DNA from: Isoetes taiwanensis
Taxonomy: Eukaryota; Streptophyta; Lycopodiopsida; Isoetales; Isoetaceae
Assembly: GCA_021234155.1 (NCBI GenBank)
Contig: JAJEKV010000006.1
Location: 7,655,003-7,719,002, forward strand
Direction of reading: 5' to 3'
Length of the DNA stretch: 64,000 nt
Both the position numbers and the translations under genes were made by a program. The notes under the pieces are model-generated. The model was given only the letters and a program-made list of their open reading frames with translations. It was not told where the DNA came from and did not search any database. Below, piece by piece: positions 14,155 to 26,289 of the stretch; the first letter of the stretch is position 1; each line of letters starts with the position of its first letter.

Positions 14155-14737
14155 TGTTAGTCACATGCCTCTGGTGCAGGACTATTCATGCATCTGACAG
14201 ACCAGGTCAAGCTCAAGGATCCGGTCCGGTCAGCCAAAATTCCGGACATCAAGGCTCATGAGAGAAAGAACAAGCGGCGGAGCCCGCGGTCAAAGCACAG
14301 TGGGCATCAACAAGCGCCCGCTCGGATAAGTGGACCCGCCCGTCACGCCCAGCGTCGGCGTCAGGCGTGATTCTAGGCACTTCAAAGAGCACCGCCAACA
14401 TTCCGCAAATCAGGCCTCCTTCCGAGTCGGCAGAATCGATCGAGTGTCTATATTGGGCCCAAGGCCATTGTACTATATATATGAGTAGAGTTAGCACATA
14501 AGTTTTTAGATGAGTTTTGAGTCTTGTCTCCTTGGTTTCCTCTCTATTCGAGAGCTCATGTATTTTCATCATTGATATCAAGGAAGCTTATTATCTTTCT
14601 CTCATTTTGTTCTGTTCTCTTCTTTTCTTCTCTTTCGAACCAAATCAGCGTGACATAGTCCCCGGACTCTCTGTTAGATCCACGGGTCCTCACGGAGGCT
14701 ATGTCTTCAGGAGTTCCGAACCCAGACCCCAAAGCAG
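14155..14737 (+). repeat. Right LTR of nested Athila/Tat-like element
   Basis: Starts TGTTAGTC like the left copy and follows it to GACCCCAAA. The 5 bp after position 14737 (GGATG) repeat the 5 bp before the left LTR, supporting this end, although the terminal dinucleotide is not a clean CA. Confidence 0.8.
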
Positions 14738-16799
14738 GGATGAAACCTTGCACTGTAGAAAGGCAAAATGCGAGTCTTCGAGGGGGAAGGCGAACACATA
14801 GGCATGGCGACTTCGCCCGTTAGGCGATTGGCGGAAGAGCTGCCCAGCGTGCCGTGAGCAAGGCTTGTAGGCTTGTCGGGGCTGGATGCCCTTCGATTAT
14901 TTATCACCAAGGCCAAGAATATCTTCTCTTGGATGATATTATCACGGACTTATCACATGGTGGCGGTTTAGGCATAGCGTAAAGACCATGTGCTTTATGA
15001 ACTGCGGAGTATTGTATGGGCGATTTCGCCGCCTTTACTTCTATTGAGCTTCCTCGGAGGTGCAGCAGCTGCTCGGTTCATGGGGAGACTATAGAACCCG
15101 CCCGAAACATTGCTACGACTTAGGGACTTGGAGATCACGGGGGCCGGCCTCTCAGCCTTCACCCGGATGCCTTCACGGCTATGGGACCTCACGTCCCAAA
15201 CATCAATATGGTTGAGGTTCCCTCGAGATTCGGATGGCGAGGAGAGGATTTATATCATAATCTGCTCATGTGAAGGAGGAGCAACGGGGAACTTAAGGAA
15301 GAAGAAGTCCTATGGATTTGGATAAGGAAGTGGCCACGTCGGAGACCCCAAGGGAAAGTATTGGGAAACCACCTTACCAGCTTCTTCCTATCAGCCTTTC
15401 GTGAGGGGCCAAGTTCTTTTTATAGCCCGAGATTTAGGGCGGGAAAGTATTGGGAAACCACCTTACCCGCTTCTTCCTATCAGCCTTTCGGCAGGGCCAA
15501 GTTCTTTTTATAGCCGAGATTTAGGGCGGAGGCTGAAGCTTCATGGTGGACCCTCAGGTGCTCTCTCCCACATTGGCCGGGCATAAAGCTCCCCTATCGT
15601 GCGTTTACTTATGTACTCGTCGCGGCCGGGATCTTTACAGCGGCCTTGGGCCAAGATATTGCACCTTGGATGAGCATGAAGCTCCTTATGGCAGCCCCAC
15701 TGGCTGTTGCCTATCCACCAGGGGTTGCATCTATTGCGGCTGCCACAGTAGACCCCGGGGTGACTCTGCTGCGACACCGACCGCCTCCACCACCTCCTAG
15801 GCCTATGAATGAAGAGGGAGGACCTAGTTCTTAAATAATTGTATTACGCATTTTTGTATTGTGTATCATTGTAGAATTTTGGTTTGGCAAATTCTTTAGC
15901 CATTCTATAATATGAGATACCCCTTTTCTTATCGATTGCGATTACTGTCTTGATGAATACAATTGAGAATTATTATTTCCATGATGTGTTCTGCTAGTTA
16001 TTGGAGTTTACACTATAACGAAATTATGCAACGCTCTATATTCATTTCCGTTGTCTTGCAGAGGAGACACCTTGGGAATATGAAGAGAGGATTACAGACC
16101 TGATCAGGAGGGATGACCCAGGACCGCCCGAACAGGACTATGGCCAAAGATATGGAGAATATCCAGAATGGGATGAGGGTTATGAGATGGAACCCCCGCC
16201 ACCAGGAGAACCCTATGATCCAGCCAAAGGGATGGAGATAGTTAATATCCTCCGGGGCGAGGGCTTTGAGGACTGAAGAAAACTACTGTGCCCTTTATGG
16301 GACTCTTGGAGCATGACCCGGGCCGCAAGCCGAGGATGCTAACGACCACTGTGGCAACTCTTCTATGCTTTGAGAAGGCTTTTTCAACCTTTAGCCCAGC
16401 ATGGGAATACCAACCGGTCATTGTCGAATTTGGGCACGCTACAAGCTTCGTTAAGGGCTGTCCGGGTGAGAGTGTTAGCTATTCAATCTGGTACCCCTTT
16501 GCGAACCCCTAGGCGGTCTTTCTAGCTTCTTTTGTGTTATATCTTTGTATGTGAGCTCAGCTTTAAAAGGTTGTATCATGTTGTCCTTGTGTAATACTCT
16601 GTATCAACTTTTGGCGATTACTAAGGTGTGGAATTGTAATAGAAAAGTTTTTCCTCTTATAATAACAAATTTTCCTTATGTCTCTCTCTACCCTTTGTCC
16701 GACATGATAAAATTTGTAACAATTTATGTGTTATAAATATGCTTATACCTTTTTCATGCTTTCGATTTAGGCGGTTGCCGTAATGCTGGCCGGCAGACA
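14738..16799 (+). other. Outer element region right of the nested insertion, upstream of gag
   Basis: Continuation of the interrupted sequence. It has a coding-like stretch at about 15580-15834 ending with a proline run, and another at about 16062-16275 rich in Glu, Asp and Pro. Both 16061 and about 16770 are preceded by a pyrimidine-rich tract ending in AG, which looks like a splice acceptor. It may be an upstream ORF with introns. Nothing in it matches a family I know. Broken. Confidence 0.35.
15352..15527 (+). repeat. Tandem duplication, 89-bp period, two copies
   Basis: Two adjacent units, 15352-15440 and 15441-15527, each starting GGGAAAGTATTGGG and ending near GATTTAGGGCGG. They differ by a few bases and a small indel. 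Lies inside the upstream region of the outer element. Confidence 0.8.
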
Positions 16800-19700
16800 C
16801 CTTCAAATGCCGGTGGAACTCACACGAGCGAGGCGATGTTAATGAAAAGGCGACTAGGCGAGTTACAAGCCTATGTCTGCATGCCAACCCACCGCAGCAA
16901 AACCAGGAAGATGGGCCGGAGTTACCTCCGTTACCACCGAGTCCACCTGCACAACAACCGTCTCCCCCTGGAGCCAGTCCTGTACCCGCACCGAGGAGGT
17001 CTCATACTAAGCGTCACCGAAGTTCCTCTAAGGATAGTGCTACTTCCTCACGCTCAACCACTTGATTGTCTTGATTCATCGGCATCGGTGGTGACCATGC
17101 AAAGCGCCCGGGATAAGGAATACCGTAAGGCGGTTGATATAGCTATAACTAGTATATGGAAGAATAGGAAATTGGCCCGGTTGATGGAAATCGAGCGGGA
17201 CTGAATCGAGAATCTGGTTGGCCGAAATGAAGGAGTTTGGGAAGTCCTATGGCATGAGGAGAGAAGGATAATGAGGAAAGGTTGCCACCAACCTTACGAG
17301 GGGCTGCCCGTATTTGGTGGAAGGGCTATGCCAGGGCCAAGCACCTAGACAGGAGCAGATGCAATTTCAGAAAGTTTGCCAAGGCATTCAAGTCGCATTA
17401 TGTGCCTCGTGCGCACAAATGCCAGCAAATTCAGACCTTTTATAGGTTGGAGCAGAAGGGTATGTCGGTTCAGGCTTATACTAATGAATTTATGCGCCTG
17501 AGGCTGTATGTACCGGTATGAATGAAAAGAGAGCAGTGAGGGCTACATTGAAGGGTTGGCCCCATCAATCAAGCGGATGGTTAAGGCTATAGACCCGAAA
17601 TCGATTTGGGAGGTGAGGCTAAGGCATTGAGCCTCGAGGAGGACACACCAAGAAACGATTATCCAGCGTCTGCCCCTACTCAGCCGACCATCCCACCGTA
17701 CAAACCCGGTCGCCAAGTCGGGCCCCTCGGCGAGAATTCCTATGGCCGCCCGGGAAAAAAAGTTACCTTCACCACGGTGGATAATGAGCAATGTCGGTAA
17801 GGAAGTACGGAACCTTTACGGTCAATTCCTAAAGAGGGCCGAGAACAGCTCCGCAGGGATAAGGCATGCTCTGGTGTATGCGGCCGGGCACTTTATGCAC
17901 AATTGTCCTTATGTTACAGCGATTGCCCGGTGGCCATGGCGACCTCGATTGGGGCGATGCGGTCGACCTTGCAGCCGAGGCGAGGCTCCGAGTATATTCA
18001 CGGTCGTCTCATATCCTTGCAGCTATAAGCGGCAATGCGAAAGTCGGCCTCTTTGTCATTTCCACCATAGGTCGGGTAGACAATAAGCCTTTTTTTGTAA
18101 TTCTTATGGATACGGGGAAGTACACATAATTTTGCTTCCCCTAGGATGGCCCGGGTCTTGACTTGAAACATTAAGATCCGCCGAGGGCTGTTACCCTAGC
18201 CGATGGTAGGTCAGGCATACTCATGCCCGCCCGCATCAATCTTAAGATCACGGTTGCCGGTGCACCGGTTGCTTTGGGTGCGAATTGATGGATATTGGCA
18301 AATATGACCTCATTGTTGGTATGAAATTCTTGGCATGCGCAAAAGCCAACATAGGCTGCGAGAAGAGAGATTACCTTCAACGCGGCTAATGGAGCCAGCG
18401 TGACTATCAAAAGGTGAACCATTCAGCCCTATCATGCGGTCCATGTCCATCGAGACGGTTAGCTATTGATCTACGCTCGGGATACCATCGGATAAGGATT
18501 AAGAGGAGGACATCCATAAATCCGCTTTTCGCACTAGGTATGGGCATTATGAATTTCTGGTTATGCCTTTTGGATTAACTAATGCCCGGCAACATTCATG
18601 CGACTAATGAATGATGTCTTGGACAATACTTGGATGATTTTGTTGTTATTTTCTTCGACGACATTCTCATCTATAGTAAGACCCTCGAGGAGCATGAGAA
18701 ACATCTTAGATTGGCCCTACAAAAGCTAAGGCGTCATCAGCTCTATGCCAAGTTCTCTAAGTGCAAGTTTGCCACTCCGAAGGTCGATTATTTGGGCCAT
18801 ATCATTTTGGCGGAGGGAATTGCTACAGACCCCTTAAAGATAGAGGCCCGTAAGAGAATGGCCTAGTCGGGAATGTTTAGAAGTCCGAAGTTTCTTGGGA
18901 TTAGCGGGATATTATCGAAAATTTGTAAAGGATTTTTGCGAAGATTGCAGCCCCTCTTACAAATCTTACAAAGCAAGAGAATGTGAAAGATTGGGCCGAA
19001 CCTTTGGAAGACAAAAAGTTCAGCAAAGTTTCCAGCAGCTTAAGGATGCCTTAACATCAGCACCAGTTCTCACATTGCCCGATCGACCGGGATAAGCTGG
19101 TGGCGACGGATGCCGACAAAGATTGCCACACAGGGGAGTCCCTAATGCGAGGAGGGAGGGTTGTACCTATGACTCAAAAAAATGAATGAAAGCGAGCAGC
19201 GATATCCCACCCATGATCAGGAATTGTTGGCGTTGTCCAGGTGCTCTGGATATGGAGACACTACCTTCTTGGTAGAAGATTCCGATTGAATGGGATCATC
19301 AAAGTCTCAAGTTATCTATCCTGACCAAATCTCAATCTCCCGTCAAAGAAGATGGATGGAATTCTTGGAGGAGTATGATTTGAGATTATGTATAAGCTTG
19401 GCAAGCACAATGTGGTTGCGGATGCATTGGTCCCGCCATCCCTTGGTGCCTGGAACCCATTATAATGCCATTTCTCACGCTCACCGGTGAGTTTGGGAAG
19501 CGAATAGAAGCGGACATTGCCTCTGATCCGGAGTTACGTGACATTTGGGATAGTTTGGCTAAGGAAGCTTCGCCGGATCTGAAGCGTGAGGCTTTTGCAT
19601 GCATATAAGAAAGGGCGACTTATTATATCACAAGGATAAATTGTGTGTCTGGGAGACCGAGTACCGGAAGCTCATTCTTCATGACACACACAATAGCCCT

Positions 19701-20990
19701 ATAGCTGAACCGCCTTGGGTTTTATGAAAAACCTACTTTAAGATTAGCTCGGCTATTTACGGCCTTCTATGAAAAAGTACATTGCCCGGTACATTAGGCG
19801 ATTGCCGGTATACCCGACAAACCAAAGCTGGCGATTAAGGATTCGAGGCGAGTTGCAACCCTCGATGTGCCAAGCGCTAAATGGGAAGTGATAACCATGG
19901 ATTTCATTGTGGGCCTTCCAAGAACTCTCAGGGGGTATGATGCCTTAATGGTTGTGGTCGACAAATTGTCGAAAATGGCTCATTTCTTGCCATGTATGGG
20001 TACACGGATACGGCCTTTCAATCTTTGCTACGCTATTTGCCAAGGAGATCTTGGGTTACGGAATGCCAAGTAATTTGTCGAATAGGGATCCCAAATTTGT
20101 AAGTGCATTACGGAAAGATTTCTTTGCCACCATTGACCAAGCTTGCTATGAGTACTGCATATCATCCTCAAAAGCAGACGATTCGGGCGAGCATTACCAA
20201 TCGCATTATAGAGGATATGCTAGAAGTTATGTGTGGAGTAAGCAATCACAATGGGCTGACTATATTTATCCTGGTCGAAGTTTGCCTATATGACATGAAA
20301 GAGGAGTCTTCGGGATGTCTCCCTTTATGATAAACTATGGCTACCAATGTCTTACTCCGGACACTTGGCATAACCCGTTTCTAAGGTGGAGGTTTCTCAA
20401 AAACTCCTTTGGAGATGCAAGCTCGGGTCGTCGAAGGAAATTGGCTACTTGTTGGTGCCGCAGTCGTCGGAAAAGAGTGTAGCCGATAAACCTGAAACCC
20501 CACAGCGTGTTCGGTGGGTGAATCGGTTTGGCTTAAGATTAAAGTGAAGCAAGCCAAGCTTAAGATTAACTGCTTGTAAAAAGTTGGCCCCGGATGGGCT
20601 GGACCATTCAAGATTATTGAAGCGTTGGGAAGCGGGCATATCGTTTAAATTGCCGCCCGGCGAAGATCCACAAGGTCTTTCACGTGAGGAAACAACACAC
20701 CCCGATCGGAGGAGGTTTTGGATTCTCCAACCCTCCTAGAAATGAACGGAAAACAGCTTCGAAATAGTGCACGAAGCTCTTCTTGATCGAGCTTACAAAC
20801 AAACGGAAGGACTCAAATGTTGCAATACTTGGTCAAGTGGAAACACTTACCACTTGAGGGATGCTACGTGGGTGATGAAGATAGACCTTGACAAGCATTA
20901 TCCGGACTTCATGCGGCGAATCGAAGGCCGCACCATCAGCGATGCTATCAACCCGCATCGGCGGTGGCTTAAGCTTGATTGCGGAGTACG
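16800..20990 (+). pseudogene. gag-pol region with chromodomain of outer chromovirus, broken
   Basis: Gag domain at about 17280-17520 (segments RIWWKGYARAK and FYRLEQKGMSVQAYTNEF), a decayed zinc-knuckle stretch near 17890, and protease near 18000-18350. Reverse transcriptase is at about 18480-18870 with an [10 protein letters not shown] catalytic box and KVDYLGHII. RNase H follows to about 19450, then integrase at about 19620-20350 with WEVITMDFIVGLPR. A chromodomain-like segment (LQYLVKWKHLP) lies near 20818-20880, the hallmark of chromoviruses. Many breaks. Confidence 0.8.
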
Positions 20991-21587
20991 CATAGAGGGG
21001 TAGATGCATCATAAATAATAACAAGTTACCGATGATGAGATCACTCTGTGTTCTCTGGGGCGTGGTGTCTTTGTCATTGTTGACCTAGCCACAACTTGTT
21101 TCCCGAGCATATAGTTGATAGGCAGCGTTCCTTTTCGGCTACAATGGGAACTTTGACCATTCCCTATCTGCCAATGACTGCAAACCATAGACATGATAGG
21201 TTCCACGATAGATGGGTTTTCTTGTAATTATTATAAGGGGTGGTCCCTTCAACCACAATTTCATCATACATCTTGATATCTTACGACATGTGCGGGCCGA
21301 TGCTTGATCGTGCCCTGCCATGCTAGAGGGGTTCTTGATGACCCGAACTCTTGATTTTATTTTGTCTCGTGTTTTGTTTTATGTGTCTACGATGTTGGTA
21401 TTGGACTTACGTTTGTGAACTTTTGATTATCATAATCATGTCGAATGCACCGATTGCTTGAGCTGTTTTGCAAACTCTAAAGTTTTGAATATATGTATTA
21501 CTTTTACAAAATAAGGAATTACCTTCCTTCATAATATATTTCTTTCTACATTCGTAACTAACCCCAATCTTGAGGGCGGCAGTAATT

Positions 21588-21601
21588 CTAGGAGGGGAGA
21601 A
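21588..21601 (+). other. Polypurine tract of outer chromovirus
   Basis: A purine run (AGGAGGGGAGAA) immediately before the TGTGGCG start of the right LTR. This is the usual position of the plus-strand primer. Confidence 0.75.
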
Positions 21602-23119
21602 TGTGGCGTTCAATGTTATCACGATTATGCGTATAAATATATTGACCGTCACCACCCGGTATAGATCGCCACGGGGTATGATAACCTAGGGGTTGGCCAC
21701 AAGGGATTTAATTAGCTATGTTAAATTAATTATAAAGGATAATTATCTAAATACTTGCTATTAAGTGGGAAGCCATTTGGCATAACTGATGAGCCAGCAT
21801 GGGGTTTCTAAAGCGAAAGCCACCAAAGTGGCGCCACCCCCATCTTACCCCAATTTCGACCCGACCAGGCACCAAGGGAGGCTGGCGCTCCATACGATTC
21901 TTGAACATCCCCCAATCGCCAAGACACCCTCTACACAGCTGCTACCCGATTACATCACTATGGAAGCACCCACTGGACAGCGGGTCGTGGCGAGCTACGG
22001 TTAGTGGTAGTTTAACTTTGCAGGTGTAGGAATAATACTCTAGTATTCTTTTTACGGCTAGTTTTGGTTGAGATTAACCCTTCTTTGGTAGTAGGAATAC
22101 TTTTCAATTATGAATGATGCTACTGTTATGGGATGGTAGATGTCTCTATGAGTTAGTTTAGTAGTTCGATGCTTGGGGATTAAAGGGGGTAGAGGCCTCG
22201 AGGCTTGAGTATGAATGCTCCTAGTACTCCTTTAACACCCTACTAGTTTGACACATTGCACAAAGAGCCCACCGGGTCATAAAGCGTATAGTGCGGCTTG
22301 GCACCGGGACAGGGACGATGGCGAGTGGGGGTGGGGTCTTGCACGAGCATAAAGGCTCAGGAGACTCCTACGTGGAGGCTAGGCCTGATAGCGGTCCACG
22401 TGGGGGCGGGGGTATGGAGTGCGACACTCCTCAGGCCGATGGTGTGACCCGTATGGGGCACCATGCACTGAGTAGATTTAGAGGGTGAGTAGTTGGAGTG
22501 CGAATGCGGTTGGGTTGTGGCGTCCGCGTGTTCTCTAGCTCACCCATGGAACCCTTGTGATTACGGAGGGGCCTTCCCCGGACCTGCCTCATCGAACCGG
22601 TGTCATGAACACGGGTAGGCTCGGGGTGATACTTGAGTGCATCTGGGAAGGCCTGTAAAGCCATAGCGTGGAATGGAACCTATCTTGAGGGTGTGTGCAG
22701 GGAGGGGATGGGTGGACAACTGCGATGTTCTACCGATAGCGCCATGCAATTTCGGTCTGGCTGATCTCGAGACCCAGCCGTGGGTCGCTCTTCACTAGAG
22801 TGCCGTAGGGGGTAGAACACGGGTTTGGGTGTTTTCTTAGTTTAGATGCATATTCTTTGCCGTTGGTACTGGGATGGATGTGCCACCTTCAGTAGTGGTT
22901 GTTTATATGTGATTTATGTTGTATGCTAACCTTGTATTCATGCTTCGGCGGCGTGGCCCATGAAGCGTGGGCGAATGACCCCTCCGTGTCCCTTCACACG
23001 GCGTCTCTACATAAGCGGCCGGGTTAGATGGAGGGAGCCCTGCTGGTGGCGAGATAGTCGCCATGGGAGAAGAATCCCGTATGTATCTGACCAAAGTGCA
23101 TTATATATTCGAGGCGTCA
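21602..23119 (+). repeat. Right LTR of outer chromovirus
   Basis: About 1.5 kb, starting TGTGGCGTTC just after the purine tract and ending near GCGTCA, the point at which similarity to the left LTR stops before its primer site. The matching left target duplication is outside the window. Confidence 0.85.
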
Positions 23120-24399
23120 CACCAATGAGCATGAACACTCCTTCTTCGCCCGGGAATTTGATTTGCGGTGTATCACGCTATTTCTCCCATCGAGGTGAAG
23201 TACCTCAGCGACCTATCATTTGTGTTGTGGATGACTCTCTCCACACCTTGGCCTCGACTCTATGCCTTCCATTACTCGCCGACCTCTACCTCGGTGACTT
23301 CTTGGTAGTCTCTGATTGTCGAGTCGACTCGCTGATCATCGATCCTTGCTCCTCTTGCGAGGTGGTGTCCGAAGAATTTCGGCATTAAAATGCTTCGTGG
23401 TCTTGCGCGGATCCCCATCAACTCACGGATGGCGTGGGAACTCTCCTCCTCGGATGGCGGCTCGGGGAGCTTCCATCATTTTGCGATATTGCCGTGGCGC
23501 TGGATGTCGGGAAGTGAAGCTCCCTTGTGTAGGTGTCGGCTTCCCTCGCCTTGGCGGGAATGCGGAGACTCGGGGGATGGTCGTCCAGAATCTGATTGTT
23601 GCGTGCTGATGCGGCAACTCATCAGCGGGAACTCCCTCTCCCGCATGCAGGAGGTTGCGGGATGTCGAGGGCGAATACTCCTCCGTCAATGATGATGGGG
23701 GCTAGGCTTGTGATGCCCTAGCCCAAAGTGGGAGAGGCATTTCTGAGTGTGCCGGCTCGCTTCGAAGTTGGTTGGGCTCCTCTGCTTGCCGTTCTTCCTG
23801 CAGATTGAAACTCGTGTACTCTTCCTCGTCCCGATTTCCTCTTCTTCGACCTTCCTTCACTCTTCAACAGTGCTTGCAAAAAGCTTTATCGTTACTGCTG
23901 GCGAGGATGCTATGGGGTCCACCTCCATGGGAGGGATAGAGGTTCCCCATTGGGTTTTCAACCGCGGTGGAAAAAAAAATGGCTAAAGCGGCGGTGTAGG
24001 AAAAATACTTGGTCGTCAACCGCCGGGACCATGTAATCGGCGACCCTCATTGCCTTGTTGGTCAGTACTTGGCAATGTTGAACATCGCCCCAAGCGCTTT
24101 GAAGGGATGGTGAGGGGAACAAAATAGCCCAATGCAAGGGGTAGCTGCACTAGGGAGGGTCCTACCTAGCTTGGAACCTCGGCTAAAAGACTTGTCTATA
24201 TGCGGGGTTGCATGCGAGTTGCTTGACATCTAGCTCTTTCCTAAAGACTTCCGGAAGATGTCATTGACATCGACCTTCGACCTGTGAGCAGCGGCGTACC
24301 ATCGCCTACACAGTCGGCCGGTTACCATGGATGTAAGGAAGATGAGACTAACAAGCGGATGCAAAGCCTCCGGGGAGCTGGAAAAATCGCCCTAAACTG
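23120..24399. other. No recognised gene
   Basis: GC-rich sequence right of the chromovirus. Plus-frame reading stretches at about 23300-23700 lack any known motif and their antisense counterparts start at non-ATG codons. I see nothing I can name. Confidence 0.4.
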
Positions 24400-25010
24400 T
24401 CCAAGAGCAAACTTGTAGGGTGCTAAGTGAGAAATGGGGACCTATTTAGAGAAGTGAAAAACCCTAATTTTGGATGACCTAGAAATTTATTAGGGTTGGA
24501 CAATTCGACCTATTAGAAGGTCCAAATGAGAATTTGAAGGCTACTTTTGGGGTTTGAGCATGCTAGGATTGTCTAATGAACCTATTAAAACAAAATTTGG
24601 AGGTCATTTGGATATGGCATGGTGGAGAAAATCTTTGATGGTCTCACATGTTTGCCCGGATCGATAATGAAAAGTTCATTTTTCCTGTGGCGGCGACGTG
24701 TGAAGATATTGACTCTAAATAGGTTAAGCTTGTCCAATTTGGGTGATGTAAGGGTCTAATTCTCTTTTGGACTCGTCGAAGAAGTGAAATTGACCCCTTA
24801 TTTGGTCAATTTGGGCAGTTTTGGAGCACTTTTGGGGCATGGTCTCACCGCTGCCCGCCCAAAAATGAAAAGTTCATTTTTTTAATCTGGCTGTGACGTG
24901 TGAGACATCGTCTCAAATTTGCTCAAAATGTCCATTTTAACTAAAAATAAAAGCCTCCATAACTTAACTTAATTAAGCAAGATTAGACATATTATTTAGC
25001 CAAAAGCGTT
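24400..25010 (-). repeat. Copy 1 of a 0.5-0.6 kb repeat with paired palindromes
   Basis: Related to 26290-26790. Both have a GAAATG(G/A)GG...CTATTTA segment, then two copies about 200 bp apart of a roughly 65-bp imperfect palindrome (here 24640-24705 and 24841-24906), then an AT-rich stretch with ACTTAACTTAATTAAG-like sequence. Each palindrome starts GGTCTCAC and ends GTGTGA(GAC), and encloses a smaller palindrome AATGAAAAGTTCATT. Could be promoter segments of tandem units or the ends of a non-autonomous element. Confidence 0.6.
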
Positions 25011-25890
25011 TTTATATTGACAAAAATTTTCTATTATTTACAAAATTTAAAGGGCGCTCTCCCTTGATATGGCTAGAAGATGCATGTCTTGCCTCATGAG
25101 TGTCACCCTCTTTGCATGAACTATGCAAATGTCGAATCTTCAAAAATCTGCACCGGTTTTGCCGTTGCCTCTTCAGGCCAAGAACATCTGTTCGGTCACC
25201 CTCATATCCGTGTTGTACTCTTGGATGACCTCTCCGGACGAAGCGGGCAAAGCGGTGCACCGGGGATCAAACCCACGTAGCTTCTGGCCCGAAAATGCCT
25301 GATCTCTTGAGGGGCTCTCCTCTGGAGTCTCCTTCTGGCCGGTCCTCTTCCCGGTGGTCTGGGAGGCAGGCCTCGTAGTGGCATCTTCAGAGTTTGGCTC
25401 TTCGGGTGTCGTAGCCGATGGTTCTAACCGTTACGCTGGTAATATTAGTTTTGTGCGCCTCACTTTTGTCATGAAGGCGTTGTGCTCCCTTAATTTCTTA
25501 CGATAGACCTTGTGGGGTCTATCATCACGCTCTCTCTACGTGGCGGTGCTTTGGCCCGATCCCGTCCGGGTATGGTGGGGGCTTAGCCTGTCGGCTGCTC
25601 ACGATCGGTACTACACTCTCATCGGTGGGGTTTTGAAGAGCTTGCACCCACCGATTGTTGGAGGCGTAGTCTTCGTCCGGTCGTCGGAGGAGGAATTTCT
25701 GGTCGGTGATGGTTAGTTGATGTGAACCCGCTTAACATTCCGCGAGTTTAGTTTGCCCACCTTCCGCGACGCCTTTTTTCTTCTTCAGCTCACGGGCTGC
25801 GTTGACTCCTCTTCTTCCCTCTTTCTCTTCTTTTCCCGTGACTCTTTGGCTTCATGCATCTTTATATCCATGCCATGAGCTCTTTCCTCC

Positions 25891-26154
25891 TCATTTGGCT
25901 TCGAGCCTCGGCTCCATTTGTTCCCTCTCTCCTCGGTCGATCTTGTTCTTCCTTCCTCTTCCTTTCCTCCTCCTCCACTTCTTCGAGGATCTTCTGCATG
26001 ACGTCCGGCTGCTCTTAGCCCTAGGACCTCTGTTCGGCGTCGGTGTGCATCCTCCTCCACCTGTCCCCCCCTTCTTGGTGGATTGATGTTCTTTGGGATG
26101 CTCCTCGGACAACTCCCCTCGCTTTGACCTCCTTCTTGGCCTTTGCACTGCCAT
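25891..26154 (-). CDS. Hypothetical basic 87-residue protein
   Basis: Minus-strand ORF from an ATG at 26154, beginning MAVQRPRRRSKRGE. It is extremely rich in Arg, Lys, Glu and Gly and has no recognised domain. A TATA box lies 166 bp upstream (26320-26325), inside a repeat also found at 24.4-25.0 kb. An overlapping frame reads as a long acidic coiled coil (…EEVEEEERKEEEQ…), so the true frame is uncertain. It may be part of a mobile element. No splice or poly(A) evidence is strong enough to extend it. Confidence 0.3.
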   Translation of the reverse strand: MAVQRPRRRSKRGELSEEHPKEHQSTKKGGTGGGGCTPTPNRGPRAKSSRTSCRRSSKKWRRRKGRGRKNKIDRGEREQMEPRLEAK

Positions 26155-26289
26155 CTCTCTGGAGTAGGGCGGGGAGGTAACACACGGAGGGACTCTAGCG
26201 GTCTGTTTTACTTTTCAGGGCCATGTTGTGGTTCCTCGATCCGATGTGGCGCCGAAAAATCGGCAGCAAGGGGGCGATTTTCTAGGAAG

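Larger units (their letters stand above)
3782..14737 (+). mobile_element. Ty3/gypsy element of Athila/Tat-like type, nested, broken
   Basis: Bounded by two direct LTRs of about 580 bp that both start TGTTAGTC. A candidate 5-bp target duplication, GGATG, is at 3777-3781 and 14738-14742. Internal order is gag-like region, protease, reverse transcriptase (VDYRKLN and a DDF-type catalytic box), RNase H, integrase, then 3.9 kb before the right LTR. The DDF box, the RNase H segment with RWVLLLQEF and the long post-integrase region point to the non-chromovirus Athila/Tat branch. It is broken at more than ten places. Its LTRs have diverged visibly, so it is an old insertion, younger than the element it interrupts. 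Confidence 0.8.
1..23119 (+). mobile_element. Ty3/gypsy chromovirus (outer element), broken, with another element nested inside
   Basis: A large LTR retrotransposon fossil. Its right LTR (21602-23119) matches 1-1348, so the window begins about 160 bp inside the left LTR. A methionine-initiator-type primer binding site follows the left LTR and a purine tract precedes the right one. The internal part carries gag, protease, reverse transcriptase, RNase H, integrase and a chromodomain in the order typical of chromoviruses (Tekay/Del-like is my best guess). Removing the nested 11-kb element leaves about 12 kb, long for the clade. It is clearly broken at well over ten places. The LTRs differ by many substitutions and small indels, so the insertion is not recent. 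Confidence 0.85.
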
